DNA of 64,000 nucleotides from Lactimicrobium massiliense (GCF_900343155.1 NZ_OUNG01000001.1:310001-374000); one strand, 5' to 3'. Shown: positions 18,138-28,115, counted from the stretch's first letter. Numbers and translations are program-made. The notes: generated from the letters alone by a model not told the origin.

Positions 18138-18991
18138 TACTTGTCTCCTTCTATCAGGCCGATATGCACAAATGCCTTGTACAGGCCGTCATTGTCCACA
18201 TCATCGGTCACATAATCAGCAGCAGCCTTGATCTCATCGCCGCCGTTGCCCATAGCAACATTGTACGCGCACAGCTCAAACATAGACAGATCAATCTTGG
18301 CATCACCAAAGGAGATCGTATCCTTCTGATCCGCATGCAGGTATTTCAGCAGCACATCAATGGCATGCTTTTTCGTGATGCCTTTGGGACCAAGATCCCC
18401 AAACAGGGCTTCTTCACCCTTACCGCCCCATGTATTGGCCTCCAGTTCAGGGAATTCCTTTTTGCTGTCAAGATGGTCCTGGTAGGAAGACAGGATGAAG
18501 GAAACCTTGTTGATGTCATCACGGTACAGCTGTTCCTGCGGCAGATGAATAAACGAATTCACAAAGGAATCTGCACCCTTCCGGGCATCGGTGAGATCCG
18601 CACCCTTGCCCAGTGCATAGCGGGTCATGACGGCGGGCCCCTGCACAAGCATGTCATCATTGCAGTACATGCCGGAATTGGCTTCCAGATAGAAGCCAAG
18701 ATGGCGTTCACAGCACCAGTCGACAATGTGCTTTGTCTCTTCTTTGCTCAATCCCTGGTGCATGACCACATGGCCATGATCTTCCACATAGGCACCATTG
18801 CCGCCGATCATGCCATCCAGCTCACACAGATGGCGCTGTTCAATCTCCGCTTTGGAGCAGCCCGTGCAGATATACACACGGTGGCCATTGGCACGTGCCT
18901 CTTCCACTGCCCTTGCTGCACTTTCAGGCAGCTCGGCATGGTAGTTGATCAGTGTCCCATCCACATCCAGAAAGACAATTTTCTTGTTCAT
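18137..18991 (-). CDS. Cof-type HAD phosphatase
   Basis: 284 residues. HAD motif I is DVDGTL (about 9-14), with Asp nucleophile. A large cap follows, and motif IV GDAKIDLSMF lies near about 225-235. Cof-type enzymes dephosphorylate sugar phosphates or flavin/pyridoxal precursors with broad range. The substrate cannot be read from sequence. It shares a junction base with the M32 gene. Confidence 0.88.
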   Translation of the reverse strand: MNKKIVFLDVDGTLINYHAELPESAARAVEEARANGHRVYICTGCSKAEIEQRHLCELDGMIGGNGAYVEDHGHVVMHQGLSKEETKHIVDWCCERHLGFYLEANSGMYCNDDMLVQGPAVMTRYALGKGADLTDARKGADSFVNSFIHLPQEQLYRDDINKVSFILSSYQDHLDSKKEFPELEANTWGGKGEEALFGDLGPKGITKKHAIDVLLKYLHADQKDTISFGDAKIDLSMFELCAYNVAMGNGGDEIKAAADYVTDDVDNDGLYKAFVHIGLIEGDK

Positions 18992-19001
18992 GTTTCTCTC
19001 C

Positions 19002-19913
19002 TTACGGCAGCATATGCCCTGCTGCTTTGTAAATATCGTACCATTCAGTTCTGGTCAGCTGAATATCCGCGGCCTTGGCGCCATTGATCAAACGGGCAGG
19101 CTTACTGGTGCCAAGCACCACCTGCAAATCAAATGGCAGACGCAGAATCCAGGCATAGGCAATCGTATCTTTGCCAACACCATAGCGCTCGCCAATCTCC
19201 TGCAGCTTCTGGTTCAGGGCAGCATACTTCTCTGCATTCAGAAACACACCTTCAAAATATCCCATCTGCAAGGGAGACCATGCCTGAATGGCCATATGAT
19301 GCTGTGCACACCAGTACAGCGTCCCGCCATCGCGGTCAATGCCGGCATCATTGTGCATATCCACGTTTAATCCTGCATCAATCAGTACCGTATGGGCACA
19401 GCTGAGCTGGACCTGATTGCACCAGAGTTTCTGCGCCAGGCCAGACTGCAGATAGGACATCTGGGCCGGGTTTTCATTGGATACGCCGAAATGGCGCACC
19501 TTGCCAGCCTTCTCGAGCGTATCAAAGGCTTCTGCAACTTCTGATGGCTCCATCAGGATATCCGGCCTGTGCAGCAGCAGAGAGTCCAGATAATCTGTGT
19601 GCAGGCGTGACAGGATGCCATCCACGCTTTTGAGAATATGTTCCTTTGAGAAGTCATACATGCCATCATGGATGGCACACTTGCTCTGGATAAACATGTT
19701 CTCCCGCTTTTCGGGGTGTTTTGCGATCCAGCCGCCGAGCACTTCCTCACTCTTGCCGCCGCCGTAAATATCCGCTTCATCAAAGAAGTTGATGCCATTG
19801 TCCAGGGCTGTTGAAACAAATGCGTCTGTTTCTGTTTCGGAAAGGCCGGCAATACGCATGCAGCCGGCACCGATGACCGATACCTGCTGTGATCCGATTG
19901 TAATTGTATGCAT
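19002..19913 (-). CDS. Aldo/keto reductase
   Basis: 303 residues from the ATG at 19913, after CAGGAGGATTGTT. The catalytic tetrad is visible: D-x-x-x-x-Y in FDEADIYGGGKSEE, Lys in IQSKCAI and His in LLLHRPD. The NADPH site is VVLGTSKPARL near 260-272. It matches the YdhF/oxidoreductase branch of the family. It sits 10 bases upstream of the HAD gene on the same strand. Confidence 0.92.
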   Translation of the reverse strand: MHTITIGSQQVSVIGAGCMRIAGLSETETDAFVSTALDNGINFFDEADIYGGGKSEEVLGGWIAKHPEKRENMFIQSKCAIHDGMYDFSKEHILKSVDGILSRLHTDYLDSLLLHRPDILMEPSEVAEAFDTLEKAGKVRHFGVSNENPAQMSYLQSGLAQKLWCNQVQLSCAHTVLIDAGLNVDMHNDAGIDRDGGTLYWCAQHHMAIQAWSPLQMGYFEGVFLNAEKYAALNQKLQEIGERYGVGKDTIAYAWILRLPFDLQVVLGTSKPARLINGAKAADIQLTRTEWYDIYKAAGHMLP

Positions 19914-19974
19914 AACAATCCTCCTGCCTGTATTGTAGCCCAGAAAGCGTATACAGGCATAAGAAAAGGCATCA

Positions 19975-20703
19975 TCAGGATGCCTTCTGGGGATTGCGTC
20001 TGCCTTTGCCAAGAAACCAGTCACGTTTCCAGATCGCAATCAGGATGATCACAATCTGCAGGATGATGGCCATAACCATGTAGAAATATTCACCGCGGAT
20101 CAGGAAATGTCCGGCAAAGCAGTTGCACAGGATCTGGATCCAGCTGGAGACTGCCACAGCCATGGCATACTGACCGGCACGGATGTCGGTTCTTGCCGCA
20201 AAGTACGGGATGAAGCCATTGGGAATGCCAGGAATCATGCATGCCAAAGCAAAGATGAAGGCAGGCTTGGTACTGTTGATCTTGCTGGTGATCCAGCCTG
20301 CTCTTTTTTCAACATTGAAAGCAGACTGCAGAGCAGATCCGAACTTGCGGGCAAAGATGAAGACCAGGACGTTGCCTGCGACAAAGCCGGCATAACAGGC
20401 AAGGAATGCCTTCCACCAGCCATAAATCACACCGGCAACGATATGAATGACCATGCCGGGGAAGAAGATGGAAACAACCTGCAGGATTGTTAACAGGAAG
20501 ATGGAAAGTAAGCCGGAAGCTTCATTCTGGGAATTCAGATAGGCTGTCAGTTCTGCCTGATCGCCATTGCGCAGGATCGTGAACAGTGTTGCAAAAAAGT
20601 CACCAAAAAAATGATAGATCAGCCAGATGGTCAGGACCATCACACCGATGATGGCAATCACCGGCCATATTTTTGAGAGCTTTTTCTTGTTCATCTTCCC
20701 CAT
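19975..20703 (-). CDS. VTT domain (TVP38/TMEM64) membrane protein
   Basis: 242 residues, about five to six membrane segments. The VTT core FFPGMVIHIVAGVIYGWWKA, then AGFVAGNVLVFIFARKFG, is plain. Family members are thought to move or scramble lipids (DedA superfamily). Start is uncertain between 20703 (MGKMNKKK) and 20694 (MNKKK). An AGGAAG site lies just ahead of both. Confidence 0.88.
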   Translation of the reverse strand: MGKMNKKKLSKIWPVIAIIGVMVLTIWLIYHFFGDFFATLFTILRNGDQAELTAYLNSQNEASGLLSIFLLTILQVVSIFFPGMVIHIVAGVIYGWWKAFLACYAGFVAGNVLVFIFARKFGSALQSAFNVEKRAGWITSKINSTKPAFIFALACMIPGIPNGFIPYFAARTDIRAGQYAMAVAVSSWIQILCNCFAGHFLIRGEYFYMVMAIILQIVIILIAIWKRDWFLGKGRRNPQKAS

Positions 20704-20756
20704 CTCTTCCTGAAAGTCTCATGTATGATATCACAGATTGTCTGCTTCACAAATAC

Positions 20757-20785
20757 AAAAAAACTGTCCGGATTTCTCCAGACAG
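20757..20785 (-). terminator. Terminator of the flavin reductase gene
   Basis: Hairpin CTGTCTGGA/TCCGGACAG (one G-U pair), GAAA loop, then seven T's on the minus strand; 14 bases after the stop. Confidence 0.88.
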
Positions 20786-20798
20786 CTTTTCACGTGCA

Positions 20799-22703
20799 TT
20801 ACTTAGCGTAGTCAGCAGCACTCTGACCAGCAATTCTGCCGAAGACAACGAAGTCAGCAACAGCATTGCCGCCCAGACGGTTGGCACCATGCACACCGCC
20901 GGTAACTTCACCTGCAGCGAACAGACCCGGGATCACTTCGTCGGAAGTATTGATGACCTCAGCAGAAGTATCGATCTTCAGACCGCCCATGGTGTGATGA
21001 ACGCCCGGCTGAACCTTGATGGCATAGTACGGAGCCTTATCCAGCTTGTTGGCAAAGGTTGTACGGTTGAAATCAGGATCGCTCTTGTTTTCAACATCTG
21101 TATTCCATGTATTCATGGTCTCAGCAAATGTGGACTCATCAACACCCATAGCCTTGGCCAGGTCTTCATACGTATCACCCTGTACTGTGTAGCCGGAATC
21201 AATGTAGCCCTGAATGACAGCAGAAGCATCGACCATGTTCTGGTCAATGATCAGCCATGCTGTACCGCCGGTCTGAGAATTCTCAGCAGCAGAGACAACA
21301 TCACGTGTACCAACTTCATCTGTGAAACGCTTGCCTTCTGCATTGACCAGGATCGCACCGTCGCCACGCAGACCTTCCGTAATCAGATGTGCATTGCCGG
21401 AATCATCAACGTGAACAGTCGGATGCAGCTGAATCTGCTTCATATCAACTGTAGCAGCATCAATGCCTTCAGCCGTAGCCATGGTAATGCCCTGTCCCTG
21501 TGCACCAGGTGCATTGGTTGTGATGTAGCCCTTGAGATCCGGATTCTGTTCAGCAACCATGTCGTTGTTCGCACCGAAACCGCCGGTAGCCAGAACAACA
21601 GCCTTGGCATTGACAGTCACCTTGTTGCCGGACTTGCCTTCAGCCTCAACGCCAGCAGCCTTGCCATCCTTCATCAGGATCTTATTGGCAGTTGTATCGT
21701 AGTAAACCTTGACGCCGAGATCTTCGACATTCTTCTCCAGAATCGGCACAACATACGCACCAACTGCTGTTGTCTTGCCTTCGGCGTTGACCGGACGGTG
21801 AATACGCTTGACAGAAGCACCGCCGAACTGGCCGACATTCTTCAGATCAGCACCGATCGAAGACAGCCACTCGATGGAATCTGCAGAATTCTCGCACAGT
21901 GTCTTGACCAGGGCAGGATCATTGATGCCCTTGCCGCCGATCAGTGTATCCAGCTCAAACAGCTCTACAGAATCGAAGTAGCCAGTCGGATTTGCCTGAT
22001 AGGCATCCCACTGTTCCTGTACCGTCTTGGCCAGGTCTGTAATAGCCTGGTTGTCAGCGTACTTGCTGGCAGCTGTATCCAGAGTCTTCTGAACACCAGC
22101 AGCCTCATTGAACTGATTTTCATCCTGATAGGATGTCTTGGCAGCGTTCATGCCACCAGTAGAACGTACGGAGTTTCCGCCTGCGGCATCCTGGCTTTCC
22201 AGAATGACAACAGACTTACCCTCATTGGCCGCAACGATTGCAGCTGTCATACCAGCACCGCCGGCACCGACAACAACCACATCAGCGTCTTCCGTCACAT
22301 CCTCAGCTGCAGCAGCACTTGCCACACTCTGATAGTCATCCGGATTCAGGCCGGCAGACTTCAAAGCTGCCGCAGCTGCTTCCTTGATGGCATTAGATGT
22401 AATGGTAGCACCAGAGACTGCATCCACATTCAGTGTATTGCCAGATACCATCTCACCAGGCAGCTTGTCAATGGCCTTAGAGCCAATCCCCTGTGTCTCA
22501 TCCGGTCCATCTGCCTTGACATCTGTAATCACAGAATCTTTCAGCGTCACTGTTACTGTAACTGTGCCGCCGTTGCCTTTGGCTGTTCCTGTAAAATCAC
22601 CGGAAACACCCTTGCTCTTGGCACAGCCAGGAATTGCGCCCAGAACCAGAGCCGCGGCAAAAAGGCCGACGGTTCCAAGTCTGAAACCATGTTTCTGATC
22701 CAT
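20799..22703 (-). CDS. FMN/FAD-containing lipoprotein reductase (fumarate/urocanate reductase-like)
   Basis: 634 residues from the ATG at 22703, after GGGAGGAAGAGT. A lipoprotein signal ends in IPGC. The FMN-binding domain (about 35-125) carries DAVSGAT, whose Thr is the covalent FMN site. The FAD_binding_2 domain starts at VVVVGAGGAGMTAAI, and TEGLRGDGAILVN contains the conserved Arg loop. This domain order is that of urocanate reductase and flavocytochrome-type fumarate reductases without heme. It faces outward as a terminal reductase for an unsaturated acid. The acceptor is unknown, and no urocanate or NQR-like partner gene is beside it. Confidence 0.9.
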   Translation of the reverse strand: MDQKHGFRLGTVGLFAAALVLGAIPGCAKSKGVSGDFTGTAKGNGGTVTVTVTLKDSVITDVKADGPDETQGIGSKAIDKLPGEMVSGNTLNVDAVSGATITSNAIKEAAAAALKSAGLNPDDYQSVASAAAAEDVTEDADVVVVGAGGAGMTAAIVAANEGKSVVILESQDAAGGNSVRSTGGMNAAKTSYQDENQFNEAAGVQKTLDTAASKYADNQAITDLAKTVQEQWDAYQANPTGYFDSVELFELDTLIGGKGINDPALVKTLCENSADSIEWLSSIGADLKNVGQFGGASVKRIHRPVNAEGKTTAVGAYVVPILEKNVEDLGVKVYYDTTANKILMKDGKAAGVEAEGKSGNKVTVNAKAVVLATGGFGANNDMVAEQNPDLKGYITTNAPGAQGQGITMATAEGIDAATVDMKQIQLHPTVHVDDSGNAHLITEGLRGDGAILVNAEGKRFTDEVGTRDVVSAAENSQTGGTAWLIIDQNMVDASAVIQGYIDSGYTVQGDTYEDLAKAMGVDESTFAETMNTWNTDVENKSDPDFNRTTFANKLDKAPYYAIKVQPGVHHTMGGLKIDTSAEVINTSDEVIPGLFAAGEVTGGVHGANRLGGNAVADFVVFGRIAGQSAADYAK

Positions 22704-22858
22704 ACTCTTCCTCCCATTTAGTGTGAATTTCCACACGCGTAAATAGAATAGCATGGCTTGTGCAAAATACCAATATTTTCGATGGCAGCCTGTCTGCTTT
22801 GTTCTTTCTTGGCTAGCATACAATATGCCTTCTTTGTTCATTGTTGCAGGCGCATAAA

Positions 22859-22886
22859 TTGACTGTTTGCCTTTTATTACTAAAAT
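22859..22886 (+). promoter_or_regulatory. Promoter of the activase operon
   Basis: TTGACT (22859-22864) and TAAAAT (22881-22886) are 16 bases apart, 38 bases before the start codon. Confidence 0.6.
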
Positions 22887-22924
22887 AAGGTTGTTTTTGC
22901 TTGCATATGTTTAGGAGGATCTGC

Positions 22925-25858
22925 ATGAGAGTTGGTCTGGATATTGGTTCGACAACCATCAAATGCGTGGTTCTGGATGATCAGAATCAAATCGTTGCCT
23001 CAGATTATCAGCGCCATTACAGCCACATCCTGGAAAAGGGTGAGGAAATGCTCACTGATATTGTGAATAAATACCTGCCGGATGGCAAAGCCATTCTGGC
23101 CATTTCCGGCTCGGCGGGCATGGGCCTGGCCGATGCGTGCCAGGTACCCTTTGTACAGGAAGTGTTCGCAGAGCGCGTGGCAGCCAACCGGCTCAACCCC
23201 GGCACTGACTGCATCATTGAGCTCGGCGGTGAAGATGCCAAGATTCTGTTTCTGACCAACGGCACAGAAGTGCGGATGAACGGATCCTGTGCCGGCGGTA
23301 CGGGTGCTTTCATCGACCAGATGGCGACCCTGCTGAAGATGGATGCGTCCCAGATGGATGAAGCAGCCTGCAAGGCAGAGCGCACCTATACCATTGCCAG
23401 CCGCTGCGGTGTCTTTGCCAAGTCCGATGTACAGCCGCTGATCAATCAGGGTGCCAAAACAGGTGATATCGCTGCTTCCATCTATCAGGCTGTTGTCAAC
23501 CAGACGATTGCCGGCCTGTCCCAGGGACGCCCCATCCAGGGTAACATCCTGTACCTGGGCGGCCCGCTGACCTTCTCCAGATGTCTGCGGGACAGTTTTG
23601 ACAAAACACTGCACGTCAAAGGCACATGCCCAAAGAACTCCCTGCTGTATGTCGCCCTGGGTGCTGCGTATTATGCGGATGAAGAACTGGATGTACGCAA
23701 TGTCATCCGGAATCTTTCCGAATACAGCGGCAAGGCAAAGTATGCCTCGCTGCCTCCCCTGTTTGAAAGCCGGGAAGAATACTGGGACTTCCATAACCGC
23801 CATGCAAAGGCAGCTGTCCCCCGTGTTCCCTTTGATGAAACATGCGGACCGGTGCATATCGGCATTGATGCCGGTTCCACGACGATCAAGATTGCCGTGA
23901 TCAATACTAAAGGTGAGCTGCTGTTCACCCGCTATCAGCCCAACAACGGCAACCCGATCCCGATGGTCAAAGAGACCCTGCAGGAGCTCTATGAAAAGCA
24001 CCCGAACCTGTATATCCAGTCCGCTACGGCAACCGGCTATGGCGAACAGCTGATGAAACAGGCTTTCCATTGTGACTATGGCCTGGTAGAAACCGTGGCT
24101 CATTTCACGGCTGCCAAGCATTTCATGCCGGATGTCGACTTCATCATTGATATCGGCGGTCAGGATATGAAGTGCTTCAAGATTGAGGATGGTGCGATCA
24201 GTGACATCTTCCTGAATGAAGCCTGCTCTTCCGGCTGCGGCAGTTTCCTGCAGACTTTTGCCAAAGCGCTCAACTTTACCGTGGAAGAATTTGCCATGCA
24301 GGGCCTGTTTGCCAGGCATCCGGTGGATCTTGGCTCCCGGTGCACCGTGTTTATGAATTCTTCTGTCAAGCAGGCCCAGAAAGATGGTGCCACCCTTGAC
24401 TGCATCTCTGCCGGTCTTTCCATCTCGGTTGTCAAGAATGCCCTGTACAAGGTCATCCGTGCTTCCAGTCCTGATCAGCTTGGCCGCCGCATCGTTGTAC
24501 AGGGCGGCACCTTCTACAATGAAGCCGTGCTGCGTGCCTTTGAAAAAGAGATGGGCGTAGAAGTCATCCGCCCTGACATTGCCGGTCTGATGGGTGCCTA
24601 TGGTGCTGCTTTGTATGGCTTGCGAAAGAGTAAAAAGGATGCCCATTCTGCCATCCTGAATCAGAAGGAACTGGCAGATTTCAGTCAGAAAGTTACTTCC
24701 GTACAGTGTCAGGGATGCGGCAATCACTGTCAGCTGACCATCAATACATTCTCTGATGGCAAGCGGCTGATCTCCGGCAACCGCTGCGAGAAGCCGGTCA
24801 CCGGCAAGGCATCAGATGATACTCTGAACCTGTATGCCTATAAGCTCAATGCTCTGCTTGCCTATGCAAAAAATCCTGGCAATGGCAATAGAGGCACGAT
24901 CGGCATTCCGTTATGTCTGAACATGTATGAGCTGCTGCCATTCTGGCATGCCTTCTGGACAACCCTTGGCTTCCGTGTCAAGGTATCCCCTGTTTCCAGC
25001 CGTAAGCTGTATCAGGAAGGTCAGGGTACCTTTCCAAGTGATACCGCCTGCTATCCGGCCAAGCTGTCCCATGGCCACATCATGGAACTGGCAAAGGATC
25101 CGGATGTGGATGCCATCTTCTATCCATGCATGAGCTACAACATGGATGAAGGTCTTGGCGACAATCACTACAACTGCCCGATGGTTGCCTATTATCCGGA
25201 AGTGCTGGCCAACAATGTGCCAGAACTGCATGACAAGCTGTTTATCTACGATTATCTGAATCTTGACAATCCAGCGCGCTTCAAGCATGATGCCCCGAAG
25301 TATCTGGCCCGCTATTTTCATGGTATTCCAAAGAAGCTTGTGGAGCAGGCGGCCGACGCCGGCTATGCAGAATATGCAAAGCACATGCAGGATATCCGCA
25401 GCCATGGCAAGTGGATTGTGGAAGAAGCCAGAAAACAGGGCAAACGTATCATCGTCCTGGCCGGCCGTCCCTATCATGTGGATCCGGAAGTCAACCATGG
25501 CATTGACAAGCTCATTGTGCGCCAGGGCGCTGCCGTCATCACCGAAGACAGTGTTTCCTGGATCGTGCATAAGTTCCCTACGGCCGTATTGAACCAGTGG
25601 ACCTATCACAGCCGTCTGTATGCGGCGGCCAGATACTGCACAACCCAGAAAGATATGGATCTTGTGCAGCTGGTATCGTTTGGCTGCGGCCTGGATGCCA
25701 TCACAACCGATGAAACCAAGGAAATTCTGCAGGAAGGCGGCAAGCTGTACACCCAGCTCAAGATTGATGAAATCACCAATCTTGGTGCCGTCAATATTCG
25801 GATCCGCTCTTTGTTTGCGGCCCTGGACGAGCAGAAGGAAAAAGAAGAAAAGGAGTGA
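22925..25858 (+). CDS. Acyl-CoA dehydratase activase, twin ATPase plus HgdB-like domain
   Basis: 977 residues from the ATG at 22925, after TTAGGAGGATCTGC. Two BadF/BadG/HgdC-type ATPase modules are in tandem. The first starts VGLDIGSTTIK, with Cys in NGSCAGGTGAF and ASRCGVF. The second starts HIGIDAGSTTIK, with EACSSGCGSF and GSRCTVF. These Cys pairs bind the [4Fe-4S] cluster of known activases. A third region (about 590-975) has a Cys-rich CQGCGNHC motif and NRCEKP, then an HgdB-like part (DTACYPAKLSHGH, FYPCMSYN). Such proteins couple ATP hydrolysis to low-potential electron transfer. The substrate is unknown. It overlaps the next ORF's possible GTG start. Confidence 0.9.
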   Translation: MRVGLDIGSTTIKCVVLDDQNQIVASDYQRHYSHILEKGEEMLTDIVNKYLPDGKAILAISGSAGMGLADACQVPFVQEVFAERVAANRLNPGTDCIIELGGEDAKILFLTNGTEVRMNGSCAGGTGAFIDQMATLLKMDASQMDEAACKAERTYTIASRCGVFAKSDVQPLINQGAKTGDIAASIYQAVVNQTIAGLSQGRPIQGNILYLGGPLTFSRCLRDSFDKTLHVKGTCPKNSLLYVALGAAYYADEELDVRNVIRNLSEYSGKAKYASLPPLFESREEYWDFHNRHAKAAVPRVPFDETCGPVHIGIDAGSTTIKIAVINTKGELLFTRYQPNNGNPIPMVKETLQELYEKHPNLYIQSATATGYGEQLMKQAFHCDYGLVETVAHFTAAKHFMPDVDFIIDIGGQDMKCFKIEDGAISDIFLNEACSSGCGSFLQTFAKALNFTVEEFAMQGLFARHPVDLGSRCTVFMNSSVKQAQKDGATLDCISAGLSISVVKNALYKVIRASSPDQLGRRIVVQGGTFYNEAVLRAFEKEMGVEVIRPDIAGLMGAYGAALYGLRKSKKDAHSAILNQKELADFSQKVTSVQCQGCGNHCQLTINTFSDGKRLISGNRCEKPVTGKASDDTLNLYAYKLNALLAYAKNPGNGNRGTIGIPLCLNMYELLPFWHAFWTTLGFRVKVSPVSSRKLYQEGQGTFPSDTACYPAKLSHGHIMELAKDPDVDAIFYPCMSYNMDEGLGDNHYNCPMVAYYPEVLANNVPELHDKLFIYDYLNLDNPARFKHDAPKYLARYFHGIPKKLVEQAADAGYAEYAKHMQDIRSHGKWIVEEARKQGKRIIVLAGRPYHVDPEVNHGIDKLIVRQGAAVITEDSVSWIVHKFPTAVLNQWTYHSRLYAAARYCTTQKDMDLVQLVSFGCGLDAITTDETKEILQEGGKLYTQLKIDEITNLGAVNIRIRSLFAALDEQKEKEEKE

Positions 25859-25860
25859 CT

Positions 25861-27117
25861 ATGCAGTATCTCACACCGAATTTCACCAAGGATATGCTGA
25901 AGGATTACACGATCCTGATCCCCAACATGGCACCGATTCAATTTGCTTTGATTCAGGCAGCCCTGGACAGTGAAGGATGCCACGTGGAAGTATTGAAAAA
26001 CCGTGGATCAAATGTATCCCAGCTTGGCCTTCGCTATGTGCATAACGATACGTGCTATCCTGCCCTGCTGGTCATCGGCCAGTTCCTGGATGCGCTCAAC
26101 AGCGGTGAGTATGATCTGCACCACACTGCCCTGCTGATCTCACAGTCCGGCGGCGGCTGCCGTGCGTCCAACTATATCAAGCTGCTGCGCAAAGCCCTTG
26201 TCAAAGCAGGCTATGGCTATATTCCGGTCGCCTCGATCAATCCGACTGGTCTTGAAAAAGGATCCCAGATGCCATTTACCCTGAAGATGGGTGAGAAGGT
26301 ACTGGCTGCCGCGGAGTATGGCGATATGATCGATGCCCTGCGCAATCAGATCCGTCCCTATGAAAATGAACCCGGGGCAGCCGATGCCTGGAGTGATAAA
26401 TGGATCCATACAATCTCAGGCTGGATGCATGCGAACAAGAACTATACGATTCCGGCGATGAAGCACTGCTTCAAAGAGATTGCCCGCGATGCGGCCAAAG
26501 TACCGATCACCCGCATCCAGAAAGTCAAGGTCGGCGTGGTTGGCGAAATCTATGTCAAGTTTTCACCGATGGGCAATAATGAACTTAAAAAGTTCCTGGA
26601 AGAGCAGGATTGTGAAGTAAACATGCCGGGACTGATGGGATATGTCAACTACTGTGTGAAAAACTTCCAGATGGATATTCAGCTCTATGGCGGCAATAAG
26701 ATCACTGAGCTTGGCTGGAAAGCTGCCTTGAAAGTGCTGGATGGCATTGGTGTTTCGATGTCAAAAGAAATGCAGGCATGCGGCTTCTATGGCGAAGAAA
26801 GCTTCTATGATTTGATCAAGGGTACCCAAGGCATTATTCATCTTGGTGCCAAGATGGGTGAAGGCTGGCTGCTGTCCGGTGAAATGGTATCTTTGATCAA
26901 GGGCGGCTATCCCAACATCATCTGTGCCCAGCCCTTTGGCTGTCTGCCCAACCACATCATGGGCAAAGGCGTGATCAATACGATCCGTGCCAAATACCCG
27001 CAGGCAAATATCAGTGCGATTGACTATGACCCCAGTGCCACCAAGGTCAATCAGGAAAACCGCATCAAGCTGATGCTTGCAGTGGCCAAAGAGAATCTGG
27101 CCAAACAGAATGCATAA
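25861..27117 (+). CDS. HgdB/DUF2229-like partner of the activase
   Basis: 418 residues from the ATG at 25861, 5 bases after AAGGAG and 2 bases after the previous stop. Cysteines at DTCYPALL, GGGCRASNY, NYCVKNF and PFGCLPNHIMGKG fit iron-sulfur ligation in 2-hydroxyacyl-CoA dehydratase-like proteins. As I know the family, this segment is often the C-terminal part of a single protein of about 1400 residues. Here it is a separate gene. Immediate coupling to the activase gene implies a complex. Confidence 0.85.
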   Translation: MQYLTPNFTKDMLKDYTILIPNMAPIQFALIQAALDSEGCHVEVLKNRGSNVSQLGLRYVHNDTCYPALLVIGQFLDALNSGEYDLHHTALLISQSGGGCRASNYIKLLRKALVKAGYGYIPVASINPTGLEKGSQMPFTLKMGEKVLAAAEYGDMIDALRNQIRPYENEPGAADAWSDKWIHTISGWMHANKNYTIPAMKHCFKEIARDAAKVPITRIQKVKVGVVGEIYVKFSPMGNNELKKFLEEQDCEVNMPGLMGYVNYCVKNFQMDIQLYGGNKITELGWKAALKVLDGIGVSMSKEMQACGFYGEESFYDLIKGTQGIIHLGAKMGEGWLLSGEMVSLIKGGYPNIICAQPFGCLPNHIMGKGVINTIRAKYPQANISAIDYDPSATKVNQENRIKLMLAVAKENLAKQNA

Positions 27118-27136
27118 GGACCTCACGGTCCTTTTT
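27116..27136 (+). terminator. Terminator of the activase operon
   Basis: Perfect arms AAGGACC/GGTCCTT, loop TCAC, then T's; it overlaps the stop codon. Confidence 0.85.
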
Positions 27137-27176
27137 CTTATGGCATGCTATACTAAAGCCAGAGGAAGATATTATT

Positions 27177-28073
27177 ATGACAATTCAGGAACTGGAAGCT
27201 TTTATCAATGCGGCAGAAAGCGAAATCTATGTCACGCCGGATGGCAGTGTGCACCGCTACAGCACATCAGCTGCCGAAGAAATCCTGCATCTTGAAAAAG
27301 AGCTTGGCTGCGTGCTGTTTGACCGCCAGGGCATGGCCTCCGGCCGTCTGACCAAAGCAGGAGAAGCACTGCTGCCGATGGCAATTGACTTTGTGCGCCG
27401 CTATCATGCCATGGTCAGAGCCATGGATCCGTATAAAACTGGAGAGCGCCGCACCCTGTATGTCGGCCATCTGCCCATCCTGCGCCAGTACCGCCTGAAT
27501 AGCTTCTTCCGCAACTTTGAAGATGAGCATCCTGAATGTGAGCTCCATCTGGAGGAAGGCGAAGTACCCACCCTGCTGAAAGGACTGAACAGCGGCTATT
27601 TTGATGCCATTGTTGCCCGCCGCAGCCAGGTATTGGGAAATGATTATGAAATTGTGCAGCTGGCCGCCGACGAGGTAGCAGCGATTGTCTGCAGCAGCCA
27701 CCCTGCCGCAAAGCGCAAAAGCATTACCCTGCGTGAATTGAAGAATGAATCTTTCTATCTCAGCAATCCCCACAGCGGTTCCTATTCTTTCTGCAGACAG
27801 CTGCTGATCGCAAGCCACATCTCTACAGAAAATGTGCATACCGCCGACATTGATAAGATTCTCGATACCGTCAGGCGTACACATGGGGTTGCATTGCTGC
27901 CGATCTCAACCCTGAACGTTGCCAAGGCACAGGGGCTGGCGGCAGTGCCATTACAGCCGGAAGGTTCCATTCCGGTTGTGCTTGCCTGCAGGAAGAACCA
28001 CAAAGACAATACCTATCTGGATGATCTGATGGCCAAGGCAAAAGAACGTGCCAAAGCCATTCCGGCAATCTGA
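27177..28073 (+). CDS. LysR family transcriptional regulator
   Basis: 298 residues. The N-terminal winged helix (about 1-65) begins TIQELEAFINAAES and ends LEKELGCVLFDRQG, followed by LTKAGEALLPMA. The C-terminal effector domain begins near RTLYVGHLP. A GA-rich site precedes the start. Its target may be the activase operon just upstream or the divergent reductase gene, but no T-N11-A motif stood out. Confidence 0.88.
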   Translation: MTIQELEAFINAAESEIYVTPDGSVHRYSTSAAEEILHLEKELGCVLFDRQGMASGRLTKAGEALLPMAIDFVRRYHAMVRAMDPYKTGERRTLYVGHLPILRQYRLNSFFRNFEDEHPECELHLEEGEVPTLLKGLNSGYFDAIVARRSQVLGNDYEIVQLAADEVAAIVCSSHPAAKRKSITLRELKNESFYLSNPHSGSYSFCRQLLIASHISTENVHTADIDKILDTVRRTHGVALLPISTLNVAKAQGLAAVPLQPEGSIPVVLACRKNHKDNTYLDDLMAKAKERAKAIPAI

Positions 28074-28074
28074 A

Positions 28075-28115
28075 AAAAACGGCGGTGCCTCATGCCGAGA
28101 GCACAGCCGTTTTCT
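28075..28115 (+). terminator. Bidirectional terminator between lysR-type gene and minus-strand genes
   Basis: AAAACGGC...GCCGTTTT with a second inner stem GGTGC/GCACA. A T-rich tract follows on the plus strand and A's precede it, so it can work in both directions. Confidence 0.7.

Noticed and set aside
20673..22721. 682-residue open frame on the plus strand opposite the flavin reductase gene
   Set aside because: Shadow frame made by codon bias; the minus-strand protein has clear FMN and FAD motifs, this one has none.
23000..24727. 575-residue minus-strand frame opposite the activase gene
   Set aside because: Shadow frame; no start site and no family resemblance, whereas the plus-strand gene is certain.
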